The position numbers and the translations under genes were made by a program. Positions 1-53,805 of a DNA stretch of 64,000 nucleotides are shown one piece after another; position 1 is the stretch's first letter, and each line of letters opens with the position of its first letter. Source of the stretch: Polydactylus sextarius (lineage: Eukaryota; Chordata; Actinopteri; Polynemidae); the NCBI GenBank assembly GCA_016801845.1, contig CM028920.1:943001-1007000 (forward strand), given 5' to 3'. The notes beneath the pieces were generated by a model. The model searched no databases. It was not told the DNA's origin and worked only from the letters and a program-made list of their open reading frames with translations.

Positions 1-32
1 TTGAAACCTTAGGGCTCTAGGAGGTAGAAGTA

Positions 33-520
33 AACCATTAAAAACCCTTAAGAGTGTTAAAATCTGGAAGCACACAGGAAGCTGTTGCAGAGTTTTTAAA
101 AGTGGTGTAATATGTGCTCTCTTTCTGGTCCTCGTCAACAAACGAGCAGCTGGGTTTTGCAGCAGCTGTAATGGAACAATGTCCTTTATATTTCATTACA
201 GTAACTAATTCTGAAAGTGATAAAAGCATGAATTAGTGTCTCTACATTGGCCTGAATGAGGATTGACTGAATTCTGGCAATGTTCTTTAGGTGAAAGAAC
301 ATCATCTTTGTTATATTTCTAATGTTTAATGTAAGATGTAAGATTGAATCTAATATAACTCCAAGGTTCTTTATGTCTTCTGATGGATTTATTGATAGTG
401 ACTTTAATTTTAAATATTCCTCTCTGTGTGACCAATACTTCTGTTTTGTCCTGGTTGAGCTGTAAAAAAATGTCTGGCATGCATGTCTTGATGTCTAAAG
501 GTTACAGTTTAAAAAAGACA
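33..520. repeat. Diverged interspersed repeat, copy A
   Basis: This stretch aligns by eye, with many differences, to 33150-33520 in the same window. Shared landmarks in the same order are a glutamine/cysteine-codon-like CAGCAGCT stretch, an AAAGCATGAATTAG block (AAATGCATCAATTAA in the other copy), a TGGCAATGTTCTTTAGGTGAAAG block (TGCAATATTACATAAGTGGAAAAG), ACTCCAAGGTTC, and TTCTGTTTTGTC. Similar sequence is very common in percomorph genomes. I cannot assign the class from this piece. No coding potential is preserved. Confidence 0.55.
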
Positions 521-904
521 TCTAAAAATCCTCTTTGGATTGGCTCAGTGATTCTCAACCATAGGGTCGAGCAAAAAACATCCAGTCTTGTACCTGTGGG
601 CTGCAGGACTACATAGGTTATCAACAGAAGACACCCGCGATATGTTGAGGAACTCAGTTACAATGCAGTTTTCGACCACGTGGTGGCGGTAATGCAACAG
701 ATTGATTAGTTTTTGGCAGCCAGTGTTGAATGATTCATTGATCATTATATGTGAAGCCCTGCGATCATGTCATGATGGTTTCCACTGTGTCACTTCGTTC
801 ACTTCTTCGATTGTATTTGTAGAAACTATTGATTGATTCTACATTTAATGGTACATTTCTGCCACTGGGTTTTAAAAATGACACTTCTTTGTTGACTGCG
901 CCAT

Positions 905-1060
905 GAACTGTCTTGAGTTACAACCAATCACCACCAAGTCAACCTAAAGCCCTGCCCAAGTACATACCCCTAGACAGCGACTTTTTTCGCCCCAAAAGGT
1001 TCCTGAGTCTCGCCCCTCTGGAACTGTTCCTCTGGTGGAGGAACAGCCGAGTTCCTGTAA
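905..1060. repeat. Possible fragment of a GGTTCC-rich fish MITE
   Basis: The segment carries several GGTTCCTG / GGAAC motifs in opposite orientations and a perfect 9-bp inverted repeat (CTGTTCCTC at 1024-1032 and GAGGAACAG at 1038-1046, 5-nt loop). Repeats of this kind are frequent in fish intergenic DNA, but the family is not identified. A 64-codon open frame across it (913-1107) has no recognisable motif and is taken as chance. Confidence 0.3.
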
Positions 1061-1371
1061 TATTAATATTTGATGTGTGTACAGATTTACATACACATGT
1101 TAATTAAAAGTCTTTGTGATGATCCCATTTTATCATGTGAATGTATAATTTCAATTTTATGGCCGTGTTATAATTTTATGTTACATACATGTAAGAACAT
1201 AGGTTGACCCACACGCACAAATCACAAAGTTTTATTCAACTAAACAATCTAATCTCTCTTCAGTCAGATTTCCTTCAGCCAGCCACCAGAGGGCGAGCCA
1301 GATGTTTTGGCTCTTCTTTTTGGAGATGACATGTCTATGACCATTTTATTATATCCAAACACAGCAGAAGA

Positions 1372-1375
<4 letters not shown>

Positions 1376-1408
<33 letters not shown>
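1376..1408. repeat. (CA)n microsatellite
   Basis: Uninterrupted CA dinucleotide run of about 16 units. A second shorter run lies at 1619-1641. Confidence 0.95.
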
Positions 1409-1411
<3 letters not shown>

Positions 1412-1874
1412 TTACATAAATAGGAAGACATCAGTGGGACTAAATGTGTCCAGCGGCAGATGAGTGTTAATATTCCTGCTGGGGGTCGCCTGTTTATCCA
1501 AACTGTAGATAATTACACCACCGGCCTCTTAACAACATAAACAACCTCCTTCCTGTCAGCAGTTATCTCTCTGCCTCTAACATGAAGATCAAGGACTTCT
1601 TTTTTTATAACCCCTCCAAACACACACACACACACACACACGTCTTCAGTAGGAGGAGGAAGAGGCTGTTTCCAGAGGTTGTGGTTCATCTCCTCCAGTT
1701 TAGAGGCTCTGATACTTTACATGATTATTTCCATTTTTGGGAGATTTTCTATTTTTCCTCTCTCAGGGGTCAGTCTTGTTTTTCTTTCATCCTCCCTTCT
1801 TTACTTCCTTCTTTCCTTTCCTTCGTTTCCCCCTTTAAGTTTTCCTTTCCTCTTCCTTTCTTTTCCTCTCCACC

Positions 1875-1880
1875 TGTGTG

Positions 1881-1954
<74 letters not shown>
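1875..1954. repeat. Compound (TG)n(GA)n microsatellite
   Basis: About 22 TG units with one TTTG interruption pass directly into about 18 GA units. The long open frames seen here on both strands are translations of the repeat and not genes. Confidence 0.95.
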
Positions 1955-1956
<2 letters not shown>

Positions 1957-2039
1957 TGCGCGCCCGCGCAGTTTGTATGTTCTTGCGTAATATGTAAATA
2001 CTGTATATGTTGTATATATGTAGATGTGATATAAATGAT

Positions 2040-2620
2040 ATCGCTGTCGCTTGTTGTGCTCTCGGAGACTGGGGATCAGCTTCAGACCACCTCGGCCTCT
2101 GTCCTCCATCTTAATTGGCCTGGGCGGAGTGCGCCATGGAACAGTGTTGAGCCTCGGCCCGGTCCCCAGATGTGGGACTGGGCGTCAGTGCGGTTCACTC
2201 ACCGCAGTGAAATCTGAGCCCGCTCCGGCCTGGCTGACTGTATTTTGGGATGTTTTACATGGGGCAGGACAAAGACACGTTACCAGGCGGGAGCCCAGTG
2301 TGAGCAGATGTTCCTGCTGGAAAAGAAGAAGGAGACAGAGACAGAGAAGAAGACGCGGTCTCGGAGACGGTTGGTGCGTTTTAACTGTTAAAAAAATCGG
2401 ACGGACTGATTCCTGCAGCGGGCTGTGGAGGACATTGACTGAAGCGACGCGTTAACGGACAGCTAGTGAGGGTAAACCGGGGTAAACTCGTCATAAAGTC
2501 TGACTGAACTTCTCCTGTGTTAGTTAAGCGTCGCTGTAATCAGCCAAAACAGAAGCCACGTGTGGCCGCGCATTAGTGGCGTCTGTGCTGTTGCTTTTTA
2601 ACACCGGACGGCTGAGAACT
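2040..2620 (+). promoter_or_regulatory. CpG-richer block, probable ankfn1 promoter and untranslated exon 1
   Basis: Against an AT-rich and CpG-poor background, this block has raised G+C and many CG dinucleotides (for example around 2120-2180, 2330-2480 and 2560-2610). It lies about 2 kb upstream of the first coding exon. A TATAAAT sequence sits at about 2030 just before it. Possible splice donors GTAAAC occur near 2471 and 2481, which would end a non-coding first exon before the acceptor at 4634. The promoter role is inferred from composition and position; the exact start site cannot be seen. Confidence 0.4.
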
Positions 2621-2639
2621 GAACAGTTCACATACTCAC

Positions 2640-3259
2640 TCAGATGTCAGTCTAACCACTGGGTAGCAGGCAGTTAGCTGAAAGCTGTGTTGCATTAACA
2701 TCCCTGACTCTGACTTGTCACAAGTTAGTTAAGAAGCTTAACCTGCTACTGACAGGACTAATGTGCTACTAATAATATACTAATGTGAAGAAAACCTCAC
2801 TATGGAGTCACTGAAAAGTTCACTAACAGCTAATGTTAGTTACCTCTACATTACCAGGCACTAACGAATGGTTCCCCCTAATTATCTACCAACTAACTGT
2901 TTTAAATCAGCTTTAAACTAACCCAGTTATAATCAGCTAATGTTAGCAGGTAGCCATCTACACTCCAACACTGTTACCAGCAAAGCATTCATTTGTAACC
3001 TGATCTAATAATTTTCCATCCAGATACCGAATCACTAAGTAATAAAGTTCATTTAACCAGTCATATGCTAATTCACCAGCTGATATTTGAAGCTGTCCAC
3101 TGAGTTAGGTTACAGGTTTGGTAATAAGCTAAGGTTAGCAGGTAGCTACCATCTAATTGATTAACTGAAGTAAAATTTCCTGCAAAGTACCAAGTAACTA
3201 CTAACACAACTACATGACTTATAAGACAATGTTTCTAAAACTTGCCAATAACACATGAG
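2640..3259. other. GCTAA/TTAGC-rich intergenic or first-intron DNA
   Basis: This AT-rich stretch is dense in GCTAAC, GTTAGC and CTAACTAG-type words. The same texture resumes at about 4165-4530, on the other side of the hAT-like element, which suggests the element inserted into it. No gene was seen. Confidence 0.4.
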
Positions 3260-4164
3260 CAGTGGTGGAGGAAGTACTGAAACTCAGTACTTAAGTGAAA
3301 GTACAAACAGTAAAAGTACAAGTACCACATCACCAACACTACTTAAGTAAAAGTACGCAAGTACTTGCTTTTAAATCTACTGAAAGTACTAAAAGTACTT
3401 AGTAGTGCAATGTGTTGTCTCTTAATGTCTATATTTCAATAAAAACAGTATGGGCGCTGTTATTTACATTTTTGTTTATCGTAAATGTTACTGTACTTAT
3501 TGTGCTGACCCTTTTGATAGAGTTCACATTCTGATTTCTGTAGTCTAATAAATGGAAATCATTATGCTCTTTTGATTGCAAGAGGTAATAAAACATAATA
3601 ATGTCTGGCCCAGTTGTTCTGCAAGGCTGTATGCACTGTGCATACCATTTGGCTACATGAGGAGAAAGAGAGATGGACACATTGTATGTGGATGTGAACC
3701 CAGGCCTCAAGTTTAAGAGCGCAAATATTCACCAGCTCAGCTAATGGGGACGATGCATGACAACATGGTATACCTTTTTTTCTGCTGATTCGATTATTGG
3801 CTTTATCAGATGTTTTGCTAACTTAACTAATAACTTCACTTAACACTAATTTTCCCTCAAGTCGCTTCACTGCTTCTCATCTGCAACTCACTCATTCTCA
3901 ATCATCCTCTACTCACACACTCGCTCACTATGCACACACATCATGCGCTGCCTCATTTACAACTGGTGCTCTTGTGGTACAAGAACATTTGGCCAAAGAA
4001 GTGGTGATAAAATTGAATGCATTGTAGAAATGTAGTAGAGTAGAAAGTACACACAATAGCTGCAAAATGTAATGGAATAAAAGTCAAAAGTATGCATCAT
4101 TGTTTTTACTTAAGGAAAGTATAGACATGTAAAAAATATACTTACGTTATTGCTTCCACCACTG
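3260..4164. mobile_element. Non-autonomous hAT-like element (MITE), about 905 bp
   Basis: The left end begins CAGTGGTGGAGGAAGTACT and the right end reads GCTTCCACCACTG, giving terminal inverted repeats of the CAGTGGTGGA type seen in fish hAT-derived MITEs. Inside the left end are repeated AAGTAC/AGTACTT words (AAAAGTACAAGTA and similar). No transposase frame is present. The 8-bp flanks (CACATGAG and CCTAAATC) do not match, so no target-site duplication survives. The superfamily assignment rests on the end sequence from memory and is moderately sure. Confidence 0.6.
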
Positions 4165-4646
4165 CCTAAATCGGTTAATGTTGGCAAATAAAGAGGTTAT
4201 CAGCAATGTGCCAACTAGCTAATGAGTTACTTCAAAATGTGGTGACCATCTACCAGTTAACTAACTAGTGAAGCTAATCTGCTAGATACAATAAAAATCA
4301 AATAAAAACAAAGAATATAATGCCGCTAACCAACTACTAACCAACATTTCCCCCTCTAGCTACTCAAGCTAATGGGCAAGGTGATGATAATTACCAGTAT
4401 TAATAATAAAACAATAATTTTAATGATATTGATAAAAATGATAATAAACCAGGTAGCTGCTGGATTACATGTGTATAAGTGTGGCAAGATAACCACCACA
4501 CAACTTAGCAGCCAGCTAACTTAAGTTTGTCTTGTTACTTGAGGCAGTGTAAATTAGTGTGTCAAGTGCTACACATTATGTTTGTGTAAAGACTGCATCA
4601 ACCTAACCTGTTTCCATCTGCCGATCCTCTGCAGATATGGCTGAAG

Positions 4647-48357
<43,711 letters not shown>

Positions 48358-49970
48358 GTGAGCTTGCATGAACCTTTTCCTGCCTGCGGAGGGCGCCATG
48401 GGAATTTCAAGTGTTTTTCAAACTTAAGATTCCAGCTGAGACAGTTAGTAATGAACTAAAAATGACATGGATTTTCTCAGATACAGTGATGAGTCCTGGT
48501 TTATTTTTTTCTACCTCCTCTGTCTGTCATCTACTTGTGACCTCTGATCACTCTGTTCCCCAGGCACAAATACAAACAGACATGGATAAGACAACGGTGA
48601 TAGAATAATAGACATGGAAACTTTGTCTGTCTCACAACACGACTTTCACTCCGCTATGTTGGGTGTTAGGAGGCCAGACAAGCTCCTCTTGTCCATTGGA
48701 AGCAGGCATAGTTTAATATTAGCCTGAGCTAACCAGCTCATGCCACAGAAAACACACAAACTTCACTGTCTTACTTTTCCTCAAAAGCAGCTGGTGATGA
48801 TTCTTTGCACTATTCTGCATCAGTCTCCCTCATGGTGTCTCTGCTGCCATCTACTGGACGCTTCATTTTACAGGAATCAGAACTAATCAAGGAAACATTC
48901 AGTGTTTTTGGTGATTGTTTCCTTGGGGTTGAATTAGCTGCTGTGTTTGTTTCAGAGCAGAGGAGACTCAAAAGAATTAATTTCCTGATAAAAACCTGAA
49001 TCCCAACCAGGAGATGAACATACTGTCACTGTTGTAATTGAATTTCGTCCCCTAAGAGGGCCACTGAGTTGTGCTCATGTCATTTATCCTCCATCATTGG
49101 GTGTTTTTGAGTGAACATCTGCTTCAACTGTTTGATTGTCCTGCTCCAATACTCAGCAGCTGCTTCAGTCTCTCAGTGACTTAAAATCAGAGTTATTTCG
49201 AAATACATCACCAACAAGAGCCAGATGTTACAATGGATAAACCAGCTCCTTCAAACAGACATGTTTTTCTGAAGACATGTCTTATCTGATTTCCTGTAAA
49301 TGATCACTGGCAGCGGCAGGATGGTAATATAGTGCATATTACCAGCCTGCTGCTGCTACTGGACATTTACATGATAGTTGTACTAATTATTTACTTGAGT
49401 TGACATGAGTATTGTTAGACTTAATGACAAGATTATTAAACCATAGGTTCATCAAATAAAGTGTGACAGTTAGTTGTCAGCAGCCTGGCGACACACTCAT
49501 TATGTCACACTCACAGTTCAGATGACTTCTCCAGATAATTGAAATGCATGATCCATTTTCACTGTCTGTGTATGTATGTATGTGTGCGTGTGTGCACGTG
49601 CGTGCTCCTCCCAGCAGATATTTTTCTGTTAAACAGTTAAAAATCAGATAAAGCCCTAACCGTGTGTGTATGGTTATGGATATAGTATGTGTGTGTATGT
49701 CCATCCACTGAGCTATAAGGACACAACAGAAAGTGAAAATCAACACAGGAAGGGCTGAAGGTTTCTTGATGTGAAGGTGAAATCACACACAATGTTATTT
49801 GGACAGGAGATTCAGTCCAAAAAACATAACAAGGGTTTTAGTGAAGGTGCTGCTGAGTTGGAGAAAGAACGTGAACATGGCCGTTAAGTTGGAAGGTGGA
49901 GACATATGGCAAACATGGGTTTCTTAGCAGATTTCTGCTCTTGTGTGATGATGAGTTCGCTGCATTTCAG
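48358..49970. other. Intronic DNA between the last exon and the tRNA array
   Basis: No exon, RNA gene or named repeat was recognised. It holds short TG-rich patches near 49570-49610 and 49690. It should contain, or lead to, the next ankfn1 exons if the assembly is right. Confidence 0.5.
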
Positions 49971-49971
49971 G

Positions 49972-50031
49972 ATGGAAAATTGTTTCAATCTATCAACCTC
50001 TGGATTACGGGAACAGCACGCTTCTGCTGCG
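49972..50031 (-). pseudogene. Degenerate initiator tRNA-Met at array edge
   Basis: Read on the minus strand, it keeps the D-arm and anticodon region of iMet (GCAGCAGAAGCGTGCTG, AATCCAGAGGTTGATAGATT), but the anticodon position reads CGT, the GGGCCC-type stem is TTCCC, and the 5' acceptor strand is missing. It is fused almost directly to the following tRNA-Arg. It marks the left border of the tandem array. Confidence 0.65.
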
Positions 50032-50034
50032 AAC

Positions 50035-50107
50035 CACCCCAAATGGGACCCGAACCCACAATCCCTGACTTAGGAGGCCAGTGCCTTATCCATTAGGCCA
50101 CTGGGGC
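50035..50107 (-). tRNA. tRNA-Arg (CCT), copy 1
   Basis: Minus strand, 73 nt. The acceptor GCCCCAG pairs with TTTGGGG (one G-T at each end). The anticodon loop CTCCTAA gives CCT, reading AGG codons. The T-arm is TGTGGGTTCGGGTCCCA. It differs from the other copies at a few positions (CCTAAGTCAGGG, CCCATTTGGGG), so it is the most divergent intact-looking copy. Internal A and B boxes are recognisable. Confidence 0.85.
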
Positions 50108-50425
50108 ACCACGTGCCTTGCTTTTGCTGATAAAAATGATGTGTCCTCTGTCTATTTTGTGCAGTAAATAGTTGACTGTTTTACCTAAAGCTTCTTCGGG
50201 GAGTAGGGAAGTTGCCGTGCGGTCATTGATACCTGGAGTTGTTTTGGTCACAGGGTCGTTGGAGGTCAAGAGTGACTTGTGTCAGTTAGCTCCAGGTGTG
50301 AGCGGGTCTTTAACCAAATGGGAAGCAGTGGCTAGGCAAGAATGCAAGAAGCTGCACGCTTTGTCAGCAGACAGGGAATGGGAGAGGCCCATTCAGCTTC
50401 ATGTTACTTTCAGACATAAGTTAAC

Positions 50426-50499
50426 TGGCCAGTATGGGGATTGAACCCATGACCTTGGCGTTATTAGCACCACGCTCTGACCAGCTGAGCTAACCGGCC
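50426..50499 (-). tRNA. tRNA-Ile (AAT), copy 1
   Basis: Minus strand, 74 nt: GGCCGGTTAGCTCAGCTGGT at the 5' end, anticodon loop CTAATAA in stem TGGTG/CGCCA, and T-arm CATGGGTTCAATCCCCATAC. The acceptor GGCCGGT pairs with ACTGGCC, with discriminator A. Box B GGTTCAATCC is intact. No TTTT follows within about 290 bp downstream. Confidence 0.93.
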
Positions 50500-50783
50500 T
50501 GTTTTTGTGCTTGTTTTGGGATGGTATAAACCGAAGCACAGAACAAACATGAGGTCACATGGGGTTGTTAGAGCACTTGGTCAAGAGTCGTTTGTTGGAT
50601 GGATGAGTCCAGATGAGAACGGGTCTTTAACCCCCTAGGTAGCGAGTCAAAGCAGATGACAGTGTGAGTAGCTGAAAATGATTCCTGCTCTCCACGTTAT
50701 GTACCATGTTAAGTAAATGTGTATCTGAAAATACTGAGCGTCAGGTTCATTTTGCCTTGCTGGGCCTCAATAAGTTTCTTTAC

Positions 50784-50863
50784 TGGCCACTTGGAGGACG
50801 GAACTCATGACCTTGGTGTTATGAGAGCCCCTTTTCTGACCTGCTGGGCTCAGCTAACTGATT
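50784..50863 (-). pseudogene. tRNA-Ile-derived pseudogene with CAT anticodon, copy 1
   Basis: It aligns to the tRNA-Ile of the same unit: GTTAGCTGAGCCCAGCAGGT (5-nt insertion in the D-arm), anticodon loop CTCATAA, then CACCAAGGTCATGAGTTC. Only about two of five anticodon-stem pairs and few acceptor pairs form, and box B is altered (GTTCCGTCC). It is therefore an old duplicate, not an active elongator tRNA-Met. Confidence 0.7.
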
Positions 50864-51082
50864 TTTAAGTTCAAATTTGCTCGAGAATAAAGCAATCGCT
50901 CAACAAACAGAGGTTTTGTATCAGTGTACAGCCTTGTAGGTCTATCAGTTTTCTAATTTCTCCTCATTGTCTGAACACTCTCTGAAACGCTGGTGTCACT
51001 GCTCAAGGACATCACCCTCAAATAAAATGGGTTTGATGTTTTCACGGCACATAAACACAGATTTCAGCAATTGGTTTCAGAC

Positions 51083-51120
51083 AGTAGTATGGGGATTGAA
51101 CCCATGACCTTAGTGACAGC
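51083..51120 (-). pseudogene. 3' fragment of tRNA-Ile, copy 1
   Basis: The minus strand carries AAGGTCATGGGTTCAATCCC followed by CATAC, identical to the T-arm of the tRNA-Ile copies. It is preceded by GACCAGCTGTCACT instead of the rest of the tRNA. The same fragment is at 52366-52404 and 53650-53687 in the next two units. Confidence 0.7.
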
Positions 51121-51239
51121 TGGTCAGTGACCCTAATGTGCATGCTCTTCTCCTGTTTAAGCACAGTTTTGTGATTTTGGGTTAGAACCACCGTCGTCTA
51201 GTATTTTCAACTCCAGCAGGATATTAGCTGCAAAACACT

Positions 51240-51312
51240 TAGCAGAGGATGGTTTCGATCCATCGACCTCTGGGTTATGGGCCCAGCACGCCTTTCCTTC
51301 GCCCACTCTGCT
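51240..51312 (-). tRNA. Initiator tRNA-Met (CAT), copy 1
   Basis: Minus strand. From the anticodon stem onward it agrees with vertebrate iMet: GCTGGGCCCATAACCCAGAG, then GTCGATGGATCGAAACCATC and CTCTGCTA, with the AGCAGAG acceptor. The D-arm reads GGGCGAAGGAAAGGC instead of the usual GCGCAGCGGAAGC, which disrupts the D-stem, and the total is 73 rather than 72 nt. A TTTT terminator (51232-51235 on the plus strand as AAAA) follows the 3' end. The altered D-arm may be a sequencing error or may mark a dead copy. Confidence 0.75.
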
Positions 51313-51318
51313 GTCAGC

Positions 51319-51391
51319 CACCCCAGATGGGACTCGAACCCACAATCCCTGGCTTAGGAGGCCAGTGCCTTATCCATTAGGCCACTGGGGC
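51319..51391 (-). tRNA. tRNA-Arg (CCT), copy 2
   Basis: Minus strand, 73 nt, near-identical to vertebrate tRNA-Arg(CCT): GCCCCAGTGGCCTAATGGAT, anticodon loop CTCCTAA, box B GGTTCGAGTCC, 3' end CTGGGGT plus discriminator G. Its 3' end lies 6 bp from the iMet gene at 51240-51312 on the same strand, so the pair is probably co-transcribed with Arg first. Confidence 0.95.
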
Positions 51392-51709
51392 GCCACTTGC
51401 CTTGCTTTTGCTGCTGAAAATGATGTGTCCTCTGTCTATTTTGTGCAGTAAATAGTTGACTGTTTCACCTAAAGCTTCTTCGGGGAGTAGGGAAGTTGCC
51501 GTGCGGTCATTGATACCTGGAGTTGTTTTGGTCACAGGGTCGTTGGAGGTCAAGAGTGACTTGTGTCAGTTAGCTCCAGGTGTGAGCGGGTCTTTAACCA
51601 AATGGGAAGCAGTGGCTAGGCAAGAATGCAAGAAGCTGCACGCTTTGTCAGCAGACAGGGAATGGGAGAGGCCCATTCAGCTTCATGTTACTTTTAGACA
51701 TAAGTTAAC

Positions 51710-51783
51710 TGGCCAGTATGGGGATTGAACCCATGACCTTGGCGTTATTAGCACCACGCTCTGACCAGCTGAGCTAACCGGCC
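51710..51783 (-). tRNA. tRNA-Ile (AAT), copy 2
   Basis: Identical to copy 1 over the 74-nt gene. Same orientation and same place in the repeat unit. Confidence 0.93.
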
Positions 51784-52067
51784 TGTTTTTGTGCATGTTT
51801 TGGGATGGTATAAACCGAAGCACAGAACAAACATGAGGTCACATGGGGTTGTTAGAGCACTTGGTCAAGAGTTGTTTGTTGGATGGATGAGTCCAGATGA
51901 GAACGGGTCTTTAACCCCCTGGGTAGCGAGTCAAAGCAGATGACAGTGTGAGTAGCTGAAAATGATTCCTGCTCTCCACGTTATGTACCATGTTAAGTAA
52001 ATGTGTATCTGAAAATACTGAGCGTCAGGTTCATTTTGCCTTGCTGGGCCTCAATAAGTTTCTTTAC

Positions 52068-52147
52068 TGGCCACTTTGAGGACGGAACTCATGACCTTGG
52101 TGCTATGAGAGCCCCTTTTCTGACCTGCTGGGCTCAGCTAACTGATT
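52068..52147 (-). pseudogene. tRNA-Ile-derived pseudogene with CAT anticodon, copy 2
   Basis: Same element as at 50784, with a TTTGAG instead of TTGGAG difference near its 3' end and GCTATG instead of GTTATG in the anticodon region. Confidence 0.7.
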
Positions 52148-52523
52148 TTTAAGTTCAAATTTGCCCGAGAATAAAGCAATCGCTCAACAAACAGAGGTTT
52201 TGTATCAGTGTAGAGCCTTGTAGGTCTATCAGTTTTCTAATTTCTCCTCATTGTCTGAACACTCTCTGAAACGCTGGTGTCACTGCTCAAGGACGTCACC
52301 CTCAAATAAAACGGGTTTGATGTTTTCACGGCACATAAACACAGATTTCAGCAATTGGTTTCAGACAGTAGTATGGGGATTGAACCCATGACCTTAGTGA
52401 CAGCTGGTCAGTGACCCTAATGTGCATGCTCTTCTCCTGTTTAAGCACAGTTTTGTGATTTTGGGTTAGAACCACCGTCGTCTAGTATTTTCAACTCCAG
52501 CAGGATATTAGCTGCAAAACGCT

Positions 52524-52593
52524 TAGCAGAGGATGGTTTCGATCCATCGACCTCTGGGTTATGGGCCCAGCACGCCTGCTGCGCCACTCTGCT
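52524..52593 (-). tRNA. Initiator tRNA-Met (CAT), copy 2, 2 nt short
   Basis: It matches vertebrate iMet except that the D-arm reads GGCGCAGCAGGCGTGC, 2 nt shorter than GGCGCAGCGGAAGCGTGC, giving 70 nt in total. The remaining arms are intact and a TTTT terminator follows (AAAA at 52516-52519). The deletion would shorten the D-loop, so it is either an assembly indel or an inactivating change. Confidence 0.75.
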
Positions 52594-52599
52594 GTCAGC

Positions 52600-52672
52600 C
52601 ACCCCAGATGGGACTCGAACCCACAATCCCTGGCTTAGGAGGCCAGTGCCTTATCCATTAGGCCACTGGGGC
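52600..52672 (-). tRNA. tRNA-Arg (CCT), copy 3
   Basis: Identical to copy 2. A 6-bp spacer (52594-52599) separates it from the iMet at 52524-52593. Confidence 0.95.
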
Positions 52673-52992
52673 GCCACTTGCCTTGCTTTTGCTGCTGAAA
52701 ATGATGTGTCCTCTGTCTATTTTGTGCAGTAAATAGTTGACTGTTTCACCTAAAGCTTCTTCGGGGAGTAGGGAAGTTGCCGTCATGCGGTCATTGATAC
52801 CTGGAGTTGTTTTGGTCACAGGGTCGTTGGAGGTCAAGAGTGACTTGTGTCAGTTAGCTCCAGGTGTGAGCGGTCTTTAACCAAATGGGAAGCAGTGGCT
52901 AGGCAAGAATGCAAGAAGCTGCACGCTTTGTCAGCAGACAGGGAATGGGAGAGGCCCATTCAGCTTCATGTTACTTTCAGACATAAGTTAAC

Positions 52993-53066
52993 TGGCCAGT
53001 ATGGGGATTGAACCCATGACCTTGGCGTTATTAGCACCACGCTCTGACCAGCTGAGCTAACCGGCC
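52993..53066 (-). tRNA. tRNA-Ile (AAT), copy 3
   Basis: Identical to copies 1 and 2 over 74 nt. Confidence 0.93.
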
Positions 53067-53349
53067 TGTTTTTGTGCTTGTTTTGGGATGGTATAAACCA
53101 AGCACAGAACAAACATGAGGTCACATGGGGTTGTTAGAGCACTTGGTCAAGAGTCGTTTGTTGGATGGATGAGTCCAGATGAGAACGGGTCTTTAACCCC
53201 CTAGGTAGCGAGTCAAAGCAGATGACAGTGTGAGTAGCTGAAAATGATTCCTGCTCTCCACGTTATGTACCATGTTAAGTAAATGTGTATCTGAAAATAC
53301 TGAGCGTCAGGTTCATTTTGCCTTGCTGGGCCTCAATAAGTTTCTTTAC

Positions 53350-53429
53350 TGGCCACTTGGAGGACGGAACTCATGACCTTGGTGTTATGAGAGCCCCTTT
53401 TCTGACCTGCTGGGCTCAGCTAACTGATT
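53350..53429 (-). pseudogene. tRNA-Ile-derived pseudogene with CAT anticodon, copy 3
   Basis: Same as the element at 50784, and identical to it across the tRNA-like part. Confidence 0.7.
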
Positions 53430-53805
53430 TTTAAGTTCAAATTTGCTCGAGAATAAAGCAATCGCTCAACAAACAGAGGTTTTGTATCAGTGTACAGCCT
53501 TGTAGGTCTATCAGTTTTCTAATTTCTCCTCATTGTCTGAACACTCTCTGAAACGTTGGTGTCACTGCTCAAGGACGTCACCCTCAAATAAAATGGGTTT
53601 GATGTTTTCACGGCACATAAACACAGATTTCAGCAATTGGTTTCAGACAGTAGTATGGGGATTGAACCCATGACCTTAGTGACAGCTGGTCAGTGACCCT
53701 AATGTGCATGCTCTTCTCCTGTTTAAGCACAGTTTTGTGATTTTGGGTTAGAACCACCGTCGTCTAGTATTTTCAACTCCAGCAGGATATTAGCTGCAAA
53801 ACGCT

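Noticed and set aside
1582..2109. Open frames of 100-150 codons on both strands.
   Set aside because: They are made of (TG)n/(GA)n repeats and are not conserved protein sequence. The same applies at 28394-28896, 34244-34483, 36475-36720, 42799-43128 and 48004-48094.
50172..51728. Two 90-codon plus-strand frames (50172-50444 and 51456-51728).
   Set aside because: They are the same stretch of the tandem unit, end inside tRNA-Ile, and show no protein features; the third unit breaks the frame by indels.
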